From Planctomycetaceae bacterium (lineage in GTDB: Bacteria; Planctomycetota; Phycisphaerae; UBA1845; UTPLA1), in the NCBI GenBank assembly GCA_011525745.1, contig WYBU01000146.1, forward strand, positions 1 through 64,000: 64,000 nucleotides of DNA, written 5' to 3'. Shown here piece after piece: positions 17,213 through 26,049 of the stretch. Under the pieces are notes generated by a model. It did no database searches, was not told the DNA's origin, and saw nothing but the letters and a program-made list of their open reading frames with translations. Within the stretch, counting starts at the first letter, position 1; each line of letters starts with the position of its first letter. Position numbers and translations under genes: made by a program.

Positions 17213-18166
17213 ATGACCAGCGGAGCCTTGGCTGCATTCGCACCGAATCGCCGCGCCGGACGCGCGCGCGTCGTGTTGTCGGCGATGCTTACGGCGGCGC
17301 TTGGCGCAGCGCCCGCCGCCGGATCGGCGCAGCCGCCCGACGCCGAGGATGTCGCGGACATTCCTTCGCAGGAACTCTACGTCGGCGGCGACAACCACCA
17401 GCGCTATTTTCTGATCGGTCCGAAGGCCGACGCGCGCCGGCCGAAGGCGGGCTACAGGCTGCTGGTGGTGCTGCCGGGCGGCGACGGCGGGGCCGACTTT
17501 CATCCTTTCGTCAAACGCATCGCAAAGCACGCGCTGGGCGACGACTATCTGGTCGCGCAGCCGGTCGCGCCGCGCTGGTCGCCGAAGCAGGCCGAACAGG
17601 TCGTCTGGCCGACCAGGCAGACTTCGTGGCAGGGGATGAAATTCTCGACCGAGGAATTCGTCGAGGCGGTGATTCGCGACGTGGCGGACAAGCAGGCCAT
17701 CGACGCGAAGCACGTGTATACGTTGTCGTGGTCCTCCGGCGGGCCGGCGGCGTACGCGATTTCGACAGGGAAGAACACGGCCGTGCGCGGGTCGTTCATC
17801 GCGATGTCCGTGTTTCACGAGAAGAACCTGCCGGGTCTGAAGCGGGCGAAGGATCGGCCGTATTACCTGTATCACTCGAAGGACGATCGGGTCTGCCCAT
17901 ACCGCCTGGCCGAGCAGGCCCGCGATGCGCTGAAGAAGGTCGGCGCGAAGGTGCAGCTACGCGAGTACGACGGCGGTCACGGCTGGCGCGGCGACGTGTA
18001 CGGCGAGATACGGCGCGGCATGCGCTGGCTGGAGAAGTCGGCAAACAAGAGCGGCGCGACGGCGTCGGGGGCGAAGGAAGCGGAAAAGAAGTCGAAAGGC
18101 GAGAGCGAGATGGGGGAACGGGACAGAGAGGACGACAAGGACAGAAAGGACGATGACGGCGAGTAG
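17213..18166 (+). CDS. secreted alpha/beta hydrolase (LpqC/PHB-depolymerase-like esterase)
   Basis: A 317-residue exported protein with a signal segment at residues about 20-42 (ARVVLSAMLTAALGAAPAAG). The alpha/beta hydrolase core runs from about 60 to 270. The nucleophile is Ser in TLSWSSGGPAAY (first Gly of GxSxG replaced by Ser), the acid is in SKDDRVCPY and the base is in DGGHGW, so the triad is complete. The last 45 residues are a highly charged tail (ESEMGERDREDDKDRKDD), a probable surface or electrostatic extension. SD AAGGAG is well placed. Substrate is unknown; ester-bond hydrolysis of a polymer is plausible. Confidence 0.8.
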   Translation: MTSGALAAFAPNRRAGRARVVLSAMLTAALGAAPAAGSAQPPDAEDVADIPSQELYVGGDNHQRYFLIGPKADARRPKAGYRLLVVLPGGDGGADFHPFVKRIAKHALGDDYLVAQPVAPRWSPKQAEQVVWPTRQTSWQGMKFSTEEFVEAVIRDVADKQAIDAKHVYTLSWSSGGPAAYAISTGKNTAVRGSFIAMSVFHEKNLPGLKRAKDRPYYLYHSKDDRVCPYRLAEQARDALKKVGAKVQLREYDGGHGWRGDVYGEIRRGMRWLEKSANKSGATASGAKEAEKKSKGESEMGERDREDDKDRKDDDGE

Positions 18167-18223
18167 CGGCCCCGGCGGCGGGGGCATTTGATTTGCGTGC
18201 CGTTGCGGGCGGGCGCGGCCCGG

Positions 18224-19279
18224 CTAGCCCGAAACGAAAAGGGCATACTTCCCGCGCGGTTCCACACGTCCGATGACGGCGCCGGCGGGATGTAATGCGG
18301 CGGCGAAGGCGTCGGCCGATTCGGCCGCCATCGAAATGACCAGCCCGCCGGAAGTTTGCGCATCGGCCAGCGCATGGAGCAGCGCCGGCGGAACGCCGTC
18401 CGCCGACAGCTCGGCGCCCAGGTGTTCCAGCGTGCTCTTGTGCGCCCGCGTCACGCAGCCCTGCTCGGCCAGGCGCAGCGCGTCGCGCATCAACGGAACG
18501 CGGCCGGCGAACAATCGGATCGTGGCGCCGCTTGCCTCGGCCATCTCGAACAAATGGCCCAGCAGGCCGAAGCCGGTAATGTCCGTCGCCGCGTGCGCCG
18601 GCGCATGGCCCTCGGGTCCGGGCGCGGTCATGCGCTCGCTCGCTTCGCGATTGAGACGCGTCATCACGTCGATGCACTCCGCCAGGTCGGCCTCGGCGAT
18701 CAGGCCCTTTTTGGCCGCCGTGGTCAGAATGCCGCTGCCGATCGGCTTCGTGAGCACGAGCGCATCGCCCGGCCGGGCGGCGGCGTTGGTGATCAGACGG
18801 CGCGGATCGACGACGCCGGTCACGGCCAGGCCGTACTTGATCTCCGCATCGCGCACCGAGTGGCCGCCGACGATGACCGCGCCGGCTTCGAGCACTTTGT
18901 CGGCGCCGCCGGCCAGGATTTCGACGAGCAGATCGTCGGGCAGCTCGCGATCGGGAAAGCCGACGAGGTTCAGGGCGGTGATCGGCCGGCCGCCCATGGC
19001 GTAGCAGTCGGACAGGGCGTTGGCGGCGGCGATGCGGCCGAATTCGCGCGGATCATCGACGAGCGGCGGGAAGAAATCGGTGGTTTGCACGAGGGCGAGG
19101 TCGTCGCGCAGCCGGAAGACGCCGGCGTCGGAGAAATGCTCGGCCCCGACGATGAGATCGGGATGTGCCATGGCCGGCAGTCGGCGCAGCACGTGCGCCA
19201 AGGCTCCCTGCGGGAGCTTGCCGGCTCAACCGGCACACGAGGCGTAGTCGGTCAGGCGCTTTTTGCGAGATTCGTTCAT
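18224..19279 (-). CDS. selD: selenide, water dikinase with in-frame UGA (selenocysteine) codon
   Basis: SelD makes selenophosphate from selenide and ATP for tRNA-Sec and selenouridine synthesis. The AIRS-type fold is clear (ALVQTTDFFPP, ANALSDCYAMGG, GGHSVRD, ATDITGFGLLGH). A conventional caller would start at 19201 and lose the N-terminal active site. Starting at the ATG at 19279, residues 1-17 end in YASCAG, then TGA (19226-19228) at position 18, then AGKLPQGAL in the same frame. This reproduces the SelD active-site pattern (Sec/Cys)-x-x-Lys, with Lys21 as the catalytic lysine. SECIS-like structure follows at once. Full length is 351 residues, as usual for the family. The Sec reading is my inference from motif, frame and structure. 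Confidence 0.9.
19199..19225 (-). promoter_or_regulatory. SECIS-like hairpin after the selD UGA
   Basis: Eight bases after UGA the RNA can form GCTCCC-GCA-GGGAGC, a 6-bp stem with a 3-nt loop whose first base is G. One bulged C and three more pairs (CAA/TTG) extend the stem. The stem lies within the distance bacterial SECIS elements show (loop about 15 nt downstream of UGA). SelB binding would let UGA be read as selenocysteine. Confidence 0.7.
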
Positions 19280-19499
19280 GGCGGTGGATGGTACGCGCGG
19301 TTGTGGCCGCGCGGCAATGAAGCGGAATTGAGATGGGGAGGGAACAGCGGAAGCGACGGAGCGACGAAGGGGAAAGTCGAAGGTGGAAACGCGGGCAGGC
19401 GGAGCAAGGGATAGTGGCCGGCGACGCGGCGATGAGGCAACTTCAGCTCCGGCCGGGAAACAGCCTGAGGCAACGCGCGGAAATGCGGAGAACGAATTG

Positions 19500-19606
19500 C
19501 AGAGGGGTGGTACGGGCGTCCCGCCCGTCTGGAACGGGCAAGATGCCCGTACCCCCCAGCGCCCGTCTGGAACGGGCAAGATGCCCGTACCACCCAGCCC
19601 CCCGCG
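19500..19606. repeat. two copies of the P1 inner palindrome
   Basis: In the gap between selD and moaA, the palindromic core ACGGGCG-TCC-CGCCCGT is followed by two copies of CGTCTGGAACGGGCAAGATG-type sequence, each ending in CCCGTACC. The 360-bp gap otherwise holds GTCGAAA and AGCGACGGAGC-type stutter DNA (19340-19400) and no gene. Confidence 0.75.
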
Positions 19607-19638
19607 CGCAACTGTGCTGGCTGTTTCCGGGCGATTCA

Positions 19639-20745
19639 CTAGCCGCCGATTTGTGACATCTGGCGGTTGCCGTAGTAGCCGTGAACTTCGGGCTTGAAGG
19701 CGACGCAGCGGATGAAGGCGGCGTGCAGGGCGTCGGCGATCGAGTTGCTGTCGCCGAGTGCGTCGTGTGTCGCGGGGCGCAAGGGCTCGCCGCGCAGAAT
19801 AGGGCGCAACTCGACCTCGCCGCCGTCGAACAGGCAGCTTCGTAGCTGACCCTCGGCCGTCAGGCGCAGGCGGTTGCAGGTCGAGCAGAACGGCTTGCTC
19901 ATGGCCGAGATGAAACCGATGCGTCCGCGTCCGGGGTGGCCGTCGCCGCGCGGATCGGCCAGCCGGAACACGCAGGCCGGCCCGTGGCCCGCGTCGTGAT
20001 CGGCGGGCGTCAGCGGTCCGAGGGCGGCTTCGATGCGGGCGCGGATGTCGGTTTCGGCGATGAATCGCTGCTCGTATTCGCCGCCCAGGGCGGTGCGGCC
20101 CAGGGGCATGTACTCGATGAAGCGCACGGTGGCGTCGTGGTCGATCGTCAGCCGCGCGAACGCGGCGTATTCGTCGTCGTTGATGCCGCGCATGGCGACG
20201 CAGTTGATCTTGGGATGGCGGAAGCCGGCCGCGACGGCGGCGCGGATGCCGGCCCACACGCGGCGGATGTCGGCCCCGCGCGTGATCGCGCGAAATCGGT
20301 CGGGGTCCATCGTGTCGAGGCTGACGGTGAGCCGGTCGAGGCCGGCGGCCTTGAGCGGCGCGGCGTACTCGTCGAGCAGCGCGCCGTTGGTGGTCATCGA
20401 CAACTCGCGGACGCCGGGGACGCCGCGGAGAAGGGCCACCAGCGCCGGCAGATCGTGCCGCACGAGCGGCTCGCCGCCAGTGAGCTTGAAGCCGCCGATG
20501 CCGTGGCGGACGGCGGCGCGAACCACGGCGGCGATTTCCTCGTAGCTCAGCAGGGTTTCGCGCGGCAGCCAGTCGATCTTTTCCTCGGGCATGCAATAGA
20601 CGCAGCGGAAGTTGCAGCGGTCGGTGACGGAGATGCGCAGCGTACGGACGGCGCGGATGTCGCGCGGCCCCGTTTCGGAGGCGAGGGGATTGGGCGCGGA
20701 GAGCGACTCGACCGGCCCGAACACGGGGAGTGCGACGGCAGTCAC
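19639..20745 (-). CDS. moaA: GTP 3',8-cyclase, molybdenum cofactor synthesis
   Basis: MoaA is the radical-SAM enzyme that makes 3',8-cyclo-GTP for molybdopterin. The first cluster motif is CNFRCVYC. The SAM region has TGGEPLVR and SLDTMDPDRF. The second cluster is in the C-terminal part: CSTCNRLRLTAEGQLRSC. The protein ends in SQIGG, with the C-terminal Gly-Gly that the family uses with MoaC in catalysis. I choose the GTG at 20745 because a good -10 box sits 6 nt upstream, giving a leaderless mRNA. A longer frame to 20826 exists but runs across that promoter. It is divergent from the sigma factor gene. Confidence 0.92.
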   Translation of the reverse strand: MTAVALPVFGPVESLSAPNPLASETGPRDIRAVRTLRISVTDRCNFRCVYCMPEEKIDWLPRETLLSYEEIAAVVRAAVRHGIGGFKLTGGEPLVRHDLPALVALLRGVPGVRELSMTTNGALLDEYAAPLKAAGLDRLTVSLDTMDPDRFRAITRGADIRRVWAGIRAAVAAGFRHPKINCVAMRGINDDEYAAFARLTIDHDATVRFIEYMPLGRTALGGEYEQRFIAETDIRARIEAALGPLTPADHDAGHGPACVFRLADPRGDGHPGRGRIGFISAMSKPFCSTCNRLRLTAEGQLRSCLFDGGEVELRPILRGEPLRPATHDALGDSNSIADALHAAFIRCVAFKPEVHGYYGNRQMSQIGG

Positions 20746-20751
20746 GGCAAC

Positions 20752-20781
20752 ATTGTAGAAGAGCGGGATGGGCCGCACCAA
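20752..20781 (-). promoter_or_regulatory. promoter of moaA (leaderless)
   Basis: Minus-strand TTGGTG (20781-20776), an 18-bp spacer and TACAAT (20757-20752). The expected +1 falls on or next to the GTG at 20745 and there is no SD, so the transcript probably starts at the start codon. Confidence 0.55.
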
Positions 20782-21042
20782 GCGCCGGTTGACCCGTTTT
20801 CGGGACCGGCGGAGAATGTGCCGCACGGACGTGTGATGAGCGCCACAGCGTTGGATGTTTGACCGTCGGCCCTTTGGGCCGGTCCCCCCGCCGGCGCGGG
20901 CGGTTCTGATCCGGCCCCGGACTTGATCGGGCGCCGTTGTGTCCGCTGCCGGCGTTCAATAATCAGTCCCGGCGTCGTGGACCGGCCGCCAGGGGAACCG
21001 CGGGCCGCATACGGCGTCCAATTCTTACAGAGGGAACGGCCG

Positions 21043-21654
21043 GTGAAGGTCGGCAACGTCGCCATCGCCTATGAAGACGCCGCCCTCGTGGACCAGTGCC
21101 GCCACGGCGATCCGTCGTCGCTGACGCGGCTGGTCGAGAAGTACCAGGATCGGGTATTCAATACGTGCCGTCGGTTGTGCGGCGATCCGGACGAGGCGGC
21201 TGATCTGACGCAGGAAGTGTTCGTGCGGGTGCTGGAGTCGATCGGCCGGTTCGGGGGGCGCAGCGGCCTGTACACGTGGATGTTCCGCATCGCGGTCAAT
21301 CTGAGCATCAGCCGGCGGCGCAAGTCGGGTCGGCGGCCGACGCCGCTGTCGCTGGATTCCGGCAGCGGCCGGGGCGAGGCGGACGCGGGCAGCGCGCCGT
21401 GGGCGTGCGCCGCGCCGACGGATTCGGCCGATCAGCGGCTGATGGACGCCGAGATGCAGTCGGCGGTGTCGGCAGCGCTGGACGAGCTGGATGACGAGTT
21501 TCGCACGGTGCTGGTGCTGCGCGACATCGAGTCGTTCGATTACGAGCAGATTGCCGAAATCCTGGATGTTCCGCGCGGGACGGTGAAGTCGCGCGTGCAT
21601 CGCGCCCGAATGGCCGTGAGGGACAAGCTCGCGCCGCTGATGGCGCAGAAGTAG
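21043..21654 (+). CDS. ECF-type RNA polymerase sigma factor
   Basis: A 203-residue sigma factor from a GTG start (SD GAGGGAA). Region 2 (DEAADLTQEVFVRVLESIGRF, then YTWMFRIAVNLSISRRR) and region 4 (DDEFRTVLVLRDIESFDYEQIAEIL, DVPRGTVKSRVHRAR) are complete, and region 3 is absent as in ECF factors. The anti-sigma gene starts 4 bp later, so the two are co-transcribed. Region 4 ends in LAPLMAQK without extension. Target promoters are not predictable here. Confidence 0.93.
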   Translation: MKVGNVAIAYEDAALVDQCRHGDPSSLTRLVEKYQDRVFNTCRRLCGDPDEAADLTQEVFVRVLESIGRFGGRSGLYTWMFRIAVNLSISRRRKSGRRPTPLSLDSGSGRGEADAGSAPWACAAPTDSADQRLMDAEMQSAVSAALDELDDEFRTVLVLRDIESFDYEQIAEILDVPRGTVKSRVHRARMAVRDKLAPLMAQK

Positions 21655-21658
21655 AACC

Positions 21659-23620
21659 ATGCAACCGCATCCTGCACAGGACGAGCTGCTGAGCGCGTAC
21701 CTCGACGGCGAGCTGGAGGAAGGCGAGCGCCGGCTGGTCGAGGCGCGCCTGGAAAGTGATCCGGCGGCGCGGGCGTTGCTGGCCGAGCTGCGCGGCGCTT
21801 CGGCGGCGCTGCGGTCGCTGCCGCGCGAGTCGGCCCCGGCGGGCATCGCCGAGGCGGTGCGCGCGCGGATGGAGCGTGAATCGCTGCTGGGTGATGAGAC
21901 GGCGCGTTCGAGCGCGCCGTGGCTGCGCGTGCATCGCGGGCTGGTGCGTTTTTCGTACGCGGCGGTGGTGCTGGTGACGGCGGGCGTGGCGTACCTGACG
22001 CTGGTTCAGCCCGCGATGCGGTCGGCGCCGGCGTACGAGTCGGCCGCGGTGCGCGGGCGGGCGGCGACGCCGATGTCGCCGGCGATCGGCGGGGGCGAGG
22101 CGATGCGGAGCGCCGACGCGGGCGATCGTGCGCTTGAGAAGGCGGGCGGGGAGCTGTCGGCGGATCAGGCGCTGGTCGCGAAGCGAGAGATGGAACACGG
22201 CCTCGGGCAGTTGGGATATCTCGCGGAGAGGATAAGCCCGGCTCCATCTCGACCTTACGGCGAGGCATCGGACGATGATGTAACGGCGCTGTCGGCGGAC
22301 CGCGGCATTGAAACGCCGGCGGAATCGACGGGCGATTTGTATGCCATGAAGCGACCTGCGGCCGGCGCGGCCGCGGAGGCTTCGCAGCCGTCGGCGGCGC
22401 CGAAGGACATGGGGGACTTGGTCGTTGCGCGCGAACCGACGGCGGGTTTGGTTGGCGCCGGTTCTGAGTCGCACCCGACGGAAACTGCGTTGTTCACGGA
22501 TAACGCGACCGGCATGAAGGCCGCCGATTCGTTGCTGGCGTACTCGGTCAAGCTGTCGGAATCAGGGGCGGCGAATTACAGCGTGATGAGCATTTCGTGC
22601 GACGGTCCGGCGGCGCAACAGCGAATCGCCGACGAGGTGTCGCGGCAGACGCGGTGGCTGGGACTGACCGAGCTGCCATTCGATGCGGCGGCGGAGCGGG
22701 ATGGCGCGGTCGATTTTGCGGCGGGCGTGTTGCGTGATGCGGAGCGGCTGGGTCGGCCGGCGGATGGTCAGGTGTTCGAGGTCTGCGTCAGCGGTCCGGA
22801 CAGCCGGCTGGCGGCACTGGCGAACAATCTGGTCCAGGCGCCGGCGGTAACGAACGCGCGGGTTGAGTTCGTGGCCCAGGGGCAGTCGGCGGCAGACCTT
22901 GCGGAGTCGCGCCAGCTTGCGGCCGAATGGACGCGCAACGCCGCGCTTGGGGAAGCGGCGCAACGGGCTGATGAGGTCGTTCGTCTTGGGTCGGTCCTGA
23001 AGCCGACTCCGGCCACTGCCGAGCCTGGGGCCGAGTTGGACGCCACTGAACCGGCGCGCGACGCCGGTGGCGCGGGAGCGGCGGCCGCGGTTTCCCCGCC
23101 GGAGGATCGAACGCGCCCGGCCAACAAGTCGGCCGCGGTTCGTCGCGGCGAACGCGCCGCGCCGGCCGACGACGCAGGTCCGGCGATCGCGCGATCGGCG
23201 ACGCGCGGCGGCGGTGCGGCGGAAGTCGACGCCGAGCGCGACGACGAGGATCCGGACGAAGTGCGTAAGTCGGGCGAGGCGCCGGCGCGTCGCGTCGAGC
23301 GGCCGCGCGCCGAGCCGCCTGCATCGCGGGCGGCGCGGATGCAGCGCGATGCGGATCGAAAGGCCGCGGCATCGCAGCCGCGCGAAGAGGCGAAACCGCG
23401 GGTTGGCCGCGGGTTCGATGGCGGGGCGGCTGATCCGGGCGCTGCTCTGCCGCCCGCGGCGAGGCCGGCGACGGCGGGTGAACCATCGGCAGTCGGGCGG
23501 GCTGTAGCGGCAACGCAGGCGACACAGCCGGCGCCGCGTAAAGTGTTGTTGATTCGGATTGAAGCGGCAAGCGCGCCGACGAGCGGGCCGGCGCCGCGAG
23601 AGGAGAGCCTTCAGCCGTAA
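21659..23620 (+). CDS. large anti-sigma factor, single membrane helix
   Basis: A 653-residue protein next to the ECF gene. The first 80 residues form an anti-sigma zinc-finger-like domain without Cys (HPAQDELLSAYLDGELEEGE, typical ASD helix pattern). One membrane helix is at about 98-116 (LVRFSYAAVVLVTAGVAYL). The long outer part holds an unknown domain at about 295-430 (SVMSISCDGPAAQQRIADEV..QVFEVCVSGPDSRLAALA). It then runs into a disordered, charged, Arg/Ala/Glu/Pro-rich tail from about 450 to the end. The outer domain probably senses an envelope signal. Length is several times the usual 200 residues. Confidence 0.8.
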   Translation: MQPHPAQDELLSAYLDGELEEGERRLVEARLESDPAARALLAELRGASAALRSLPRESAPAGIAEAVRARMERESLLGDETARSSAPWLRVHRGLVRFSYAAVVLVTAGVAYLTLVQPAMRSAPAYESAAVRGRAATPMSPAIGGGEAMRSADAGDRALEKAGGELSADQALVAKREMEHGLGQLGYLAERISPAPSRPYGEASDDDVTALSADRGIETPAESTGDLYAMKRPAAGAAAEASQPSAAPKDMGDLVVAREPTAGLVGAGSESHPTETALFTDNATGMKAADSLLAYSVKLSESGAANYSVMSISCDGPAAQQRIADEVSRQTRWLGLTELPFDAAAERDGAVDFAAGVLRDAERLGRPADGQVFEVCVSGPDSRLAALANNLVQAPAVTNARVEFVAQGQSAADLAESRQLAAEWTRNAALGEAAQRADEVVRLGSVLKPTPATAEPGAELDATEPARDAGGAGAAAAVSPPEDRTRPANKSAAVRRGERAAPADDAGPAIARSATRGGGAAEVDAERDDEDPDEVRKSGEAPARRVERPRAEPPASRAARMQRDADRKAAASQPREEAKPRVGRGFDGGAADPGAALPPAARPATAGEPSAVGRAVAATQATQPAPRKVLLIRIEAASAPTSGPAPREESLQP

Positions 23621-23732
23621 GCTGAAGGCAGTTGTCGGTTGTCGAGGAGCGGTCAGCGGTCAGCCATCAGTTCTTTTGTCCGCGGCGCCGTTCCCCCTGC
23701 CGGGGGAATTGAAAGAAAGGAGCCGCCTCTGT

Positions 23733-23868
23733 CCACGGGTTGTGTTCGCCTGCGGCGAACTGCACCCGTGGCTACAGCCCGCCGCCTCATCCGGGGCGGT
23801 CCGCTTCGCCTTTTCCCTGGTCTTCGCGTAAAAGCGAAACGGCCGTGCACCCCTCCGATGCACGGCCG
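23733..23868. repeat. nested hairpins between anti-sigma and PEP-CTERM genes
   Basis: A cruciform-type element is at 23733-23771: outer stem CCACGGGT/ACCCGTGG with an inner hairpin GTTCGCC-TGC-GGCGAAC. It is followed by TTCGC-GTAAAA-GCGAA (23823-23837) and a 10-bp stem CGGCCGTGCA/TGCACGGCCG with a 9-nt loop (23840-23868). No T-run follows, so a classic terminator is not shown. The whole 330-bp gap 23621-23950 has no gene. Confidence 0.75.
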
Positions 23869-23950
23869 CGAAGCCGAAGATTCCGTCAGCCCTTACGCGG
23901 GGAACCGCGCCGGTAGAAATCGTCCGGCCTGAAAAAAACAGTTTAACTTT

Positions 23951-24604
23951 TCAGCGCGACTCGCGGCGGCGGCGCAGCAACACGCCGCCCAGCGCCAGCA
24001 GCGCCAGCGACGTCGGCTCCGGAATGACTCCGGTGATGATGACGTCGTCGATGCGGTTGGTGCCCGCCGAGGCCGACGTGACCTGCGACGTCATGCGGAT
24101 GTAGACATTGGCCTTGTTGTTGGCGGCGGCCGGCAACTCGATCGGGCCGTACGTTGAAAGCGGGTTGTAGGTCAGCGAGCTCCAACTGATGGCGTCGATG
24201 TTATAATCGTCAAGCAATGTCAGGAAATTCACGCCGTCGTCGCTCCATTGGAGGTCGAAAGTGCCAGGCCCCGTGCTGCTGCGGGTCTGGTCCCATTGCA
24301 CCGCTATGGAGTGATAGCCCAGCGTGCTGGTCTGGAACTGGTAGTAGTCGCCGGTGGACCAATTGTTGGAGCTGAACGATTCGAGCGAGCCGTTGCCGAC
24401 CGGATTGCTATAGACGGTGGCCGTGCTGGTATGAAACCCCGTGGCCTGGCCACCAACGTCGCCCGCCTCGGCCGCGTGTGGACCGGCGGTTGTGGGAACG
24501 GTGACTTCGAAGGTCCAGTGGGCCAGCACGTCGGCGCGGACGGCCGAAGAGACGCACAGCGCCGCGCACGCTGCGAGCAACGTTGCCAACAACCTCGATT
24601 TCAT
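23951..24604 (-). CDS. PEP-CTERM sorted surface protein
   Basis: A 217-residue exported protein with signal peptide MKSRLLATLLAACAALCVSS and cleavage near residue 26 (VRA-DVL). The body is a beta-sandwich-like region with WTFE, VQWDQTRSS and DLQWSDDGVNF. The C-terminus is a complete PEP-CTERM tail: IPEPTSLALLALGGVLL, then RRRRESR. Exosortase recognises PEP, cuts and attaches the protein outside. No exosortase is in the window, so it acts in trans. The ATG at 24604 has a strong GGAGGAG SD. Paralogues are expected elsewhere in the genome. The role is unknown, perhaps extracellular-matrix or adhesion. Confidence 0.9.
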   Translation of the reverse strand: MKSRLLATLLAACAALCVSSAVRADVLAHWTFEVTVPTTAGPHAAEAGDVGGQATGFHTSTATVYSNPVGNGSLESFSSNNWSTGDYYQFQTSTLGYHSIAVQWDQTRSSTGPGTFDLQWSDDGVNFLTLLDDYNIDAISWSSLTYNPLSTYGPIELPAAANNKANVYIRMTSQVTSASAGTNRIDDVIITGVIPEPTSLALLALGGVLLRRRRESR

Positions 24605-24734
24605 GTCGATCTCCTCCGTCTGGGCGGACGTAAAGTTCGCCGTTCTGAAATGTTGCGATGATTCCGGGAAGAACTCGCGCATCCTGACCCGATAGAAACG
24701 GGACGACTGGGCGAATTCCCCCTCCTTGGGTTTC

Positions 24735-24763
24735 ATATTAACGTATCGGTCCGGCGAGTTCAA
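24735..24763 (-). promoter_or_regulatory. promoter of the PEP-CTERM gene
   Basis: Minus-strand TTGAAC (24763-24758), a 17-bp spacer and TAATAT (24740-24735). The spacing is ideal and the flanks are AT-rich. It predicts a leader of about 120 nt before the ATG at 24604. Confidence 0.6.
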
Positions 24764-25261
24764 ATCAAATGGCGGTTAATTGGCGATGAAGGCGGTGTGA
24801 TTTGAAAGGTAATTGATTGGTTGGGGGCGGAAAGGGAACGGGAAGAAGGGGAGCAGGGCACAGAAGATAGGCACGAAGGGAAGAGTGACCGTTCGGGACA
24901 GTCGCTCGTAAGTCGATGCTCTATCGTGAGTTGTGCAGCACGGCGTTTGAGAATCGTCGCGGGAAGCGAGGCAAAGTCGGCATTTGTAGTTAGCAGGGGG
25001 GGGAAGAAAGTAACACAGCGGCGACACAGGATGGTGGTGTCAATGGCGGCTGGATTGATGCGTTTATCCGGTTAGCCGGATGGCACGCCGATCGTAAGCT
25101 GTGTCGAGTGCGTAAGTTGTAGTGCCACGGGTAGGCGGATTTGTCTATGTTGAATATGTCGACTATGTGAATTGAATCGACTTGCGCGGCAGTGCCGACA
25201 TTTCCGATTGAATGCATGACGAGAGCGGATGGTGTGGATCGGATAGATCGTGGGCGCGCGT
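24764..25261. other. intergenic region without gene
   Basis: About 500 bp of lower-GC sequence lie between the PEP-CTERM promoter and the coaB 3' end. It holds GGAAGAAGGGGAGCAGGG-type stutter near 24835-24870 and no convincing frame or RNA fold on either strand. Confidence 0.5.
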
Positions 25262-25930
25262 TCAGCTTCTCGGGGATCGGGCACTTTTGGGCGTGCGGTG
25301 GGCCATGCGAGCGGCGAGTAGTTGCTCTGTGAGGCGGATGATGCGAGTGGCGGCGGCGCGCTTGGGGAGTTCGGGCCAGCGTTTCCAGCCGAGATCGGGT
25401 GTGTAGAGTTCCGCGCGAATATGCTCGGCCCCGATCGATGCCGGGCTGTTGAGAATGATGGCGTCGCAGTGTTTACGGCGCAGCTTTTCCTGTGCGTGGG
25501 CGCGGGCGTCGTGGTCTTCGAGCGCGAAGGCGATCGTGATCCGGCGGCCCTTGGTTCGTCCGAGGGTCGCGGCGATGTCATCCGTCGGCTCCAGTTCCAG
25601 CGTCCAGCGAGTGCGCATCTTGGGGAGCTTGCGGGCGTTTCGGCGGACCGGCCGATAGTCGCAGACGGCCGCGGTGAAGATGGCGACGTCGCATCGAGCA
25701 AACGCGCGGCGGCTTTCGGCCAGCATTTCGGCCGCCGAAGTAACCGGCACACAGCGCACGCCGGGCGGCGGAGGCAACGGGACCGGGCCGCTGACGAGTG
25801 TGACTTTGTGGCCGCGGCGGGCCGCCGCCTGGGCCAGGGCGCAGCCCATTCGGCCGGTGGATGGGTTGGAGAGGAAGCGGACGGAGTCGAGGTATTCGCG
25901 CGTGGGGCCGGCGGTGATGAGGATGCGCAT
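25262..25930 (-). CDS. coaB: phosphopantothenate-cysteine ligase, stand-alone CoaB
   Basis: CoaB makes 4'-phosphopantothenoylcysteine in coenzyme A synthesis. The 222-residue protein begins with the family pattern MRILITAGPTREYLDSVRFL, followed by SNPSTGRMGCALAQAAA and FTAAVCDYRP. CoaC/Dfp flavoprotein sequence is absent, so this is a single-domain CoaB and not the usual CoaBC fusion; a separate coaC is expected. The C-terminal tail is shorter than in fusions. The ATG at 25930 was chosen because the longer frame runs into stutter DNA (26000-26050). It lies at the end of a convergent gap. Confidence 0.87.
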   Translation of the reverse strand: MRILITAGPTREYLDSVRFLSNPSTGRMGCALAQAAARRGHKVTLVSGPVPLPPPPGVRCVPVTSAAEMLAESRRAFARCDVAIFTAAVCDYRPVRRNARKLPKMRTRWTLELEPTDDIAATLGRTKGRRITIAFALEDHDARAHAQEKLRRKHCDAIILNSPASIGAEHIRAELYTPDLGWKRWPELPKRAAATRIIRLTEQLLAARMAHRTPKSARSPRS

Positions 25931-26049
25931 GGGGGGAATGGTAGCGGAAGAGGTCCGCCGGATATCAGCGGAGCACCGCAGGCCGTAAGCCATAGGTTCA
26001 AAACCGTTGTCAGTTGTCAGCGAAGTCAACAGCTATCAGCTATCAGCGA

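Noticed and set aside
23840-23868. Intrinsic terminator after the anti-sigma gene
   Set aside because: The stem is strong but no T-run follows on either strand.
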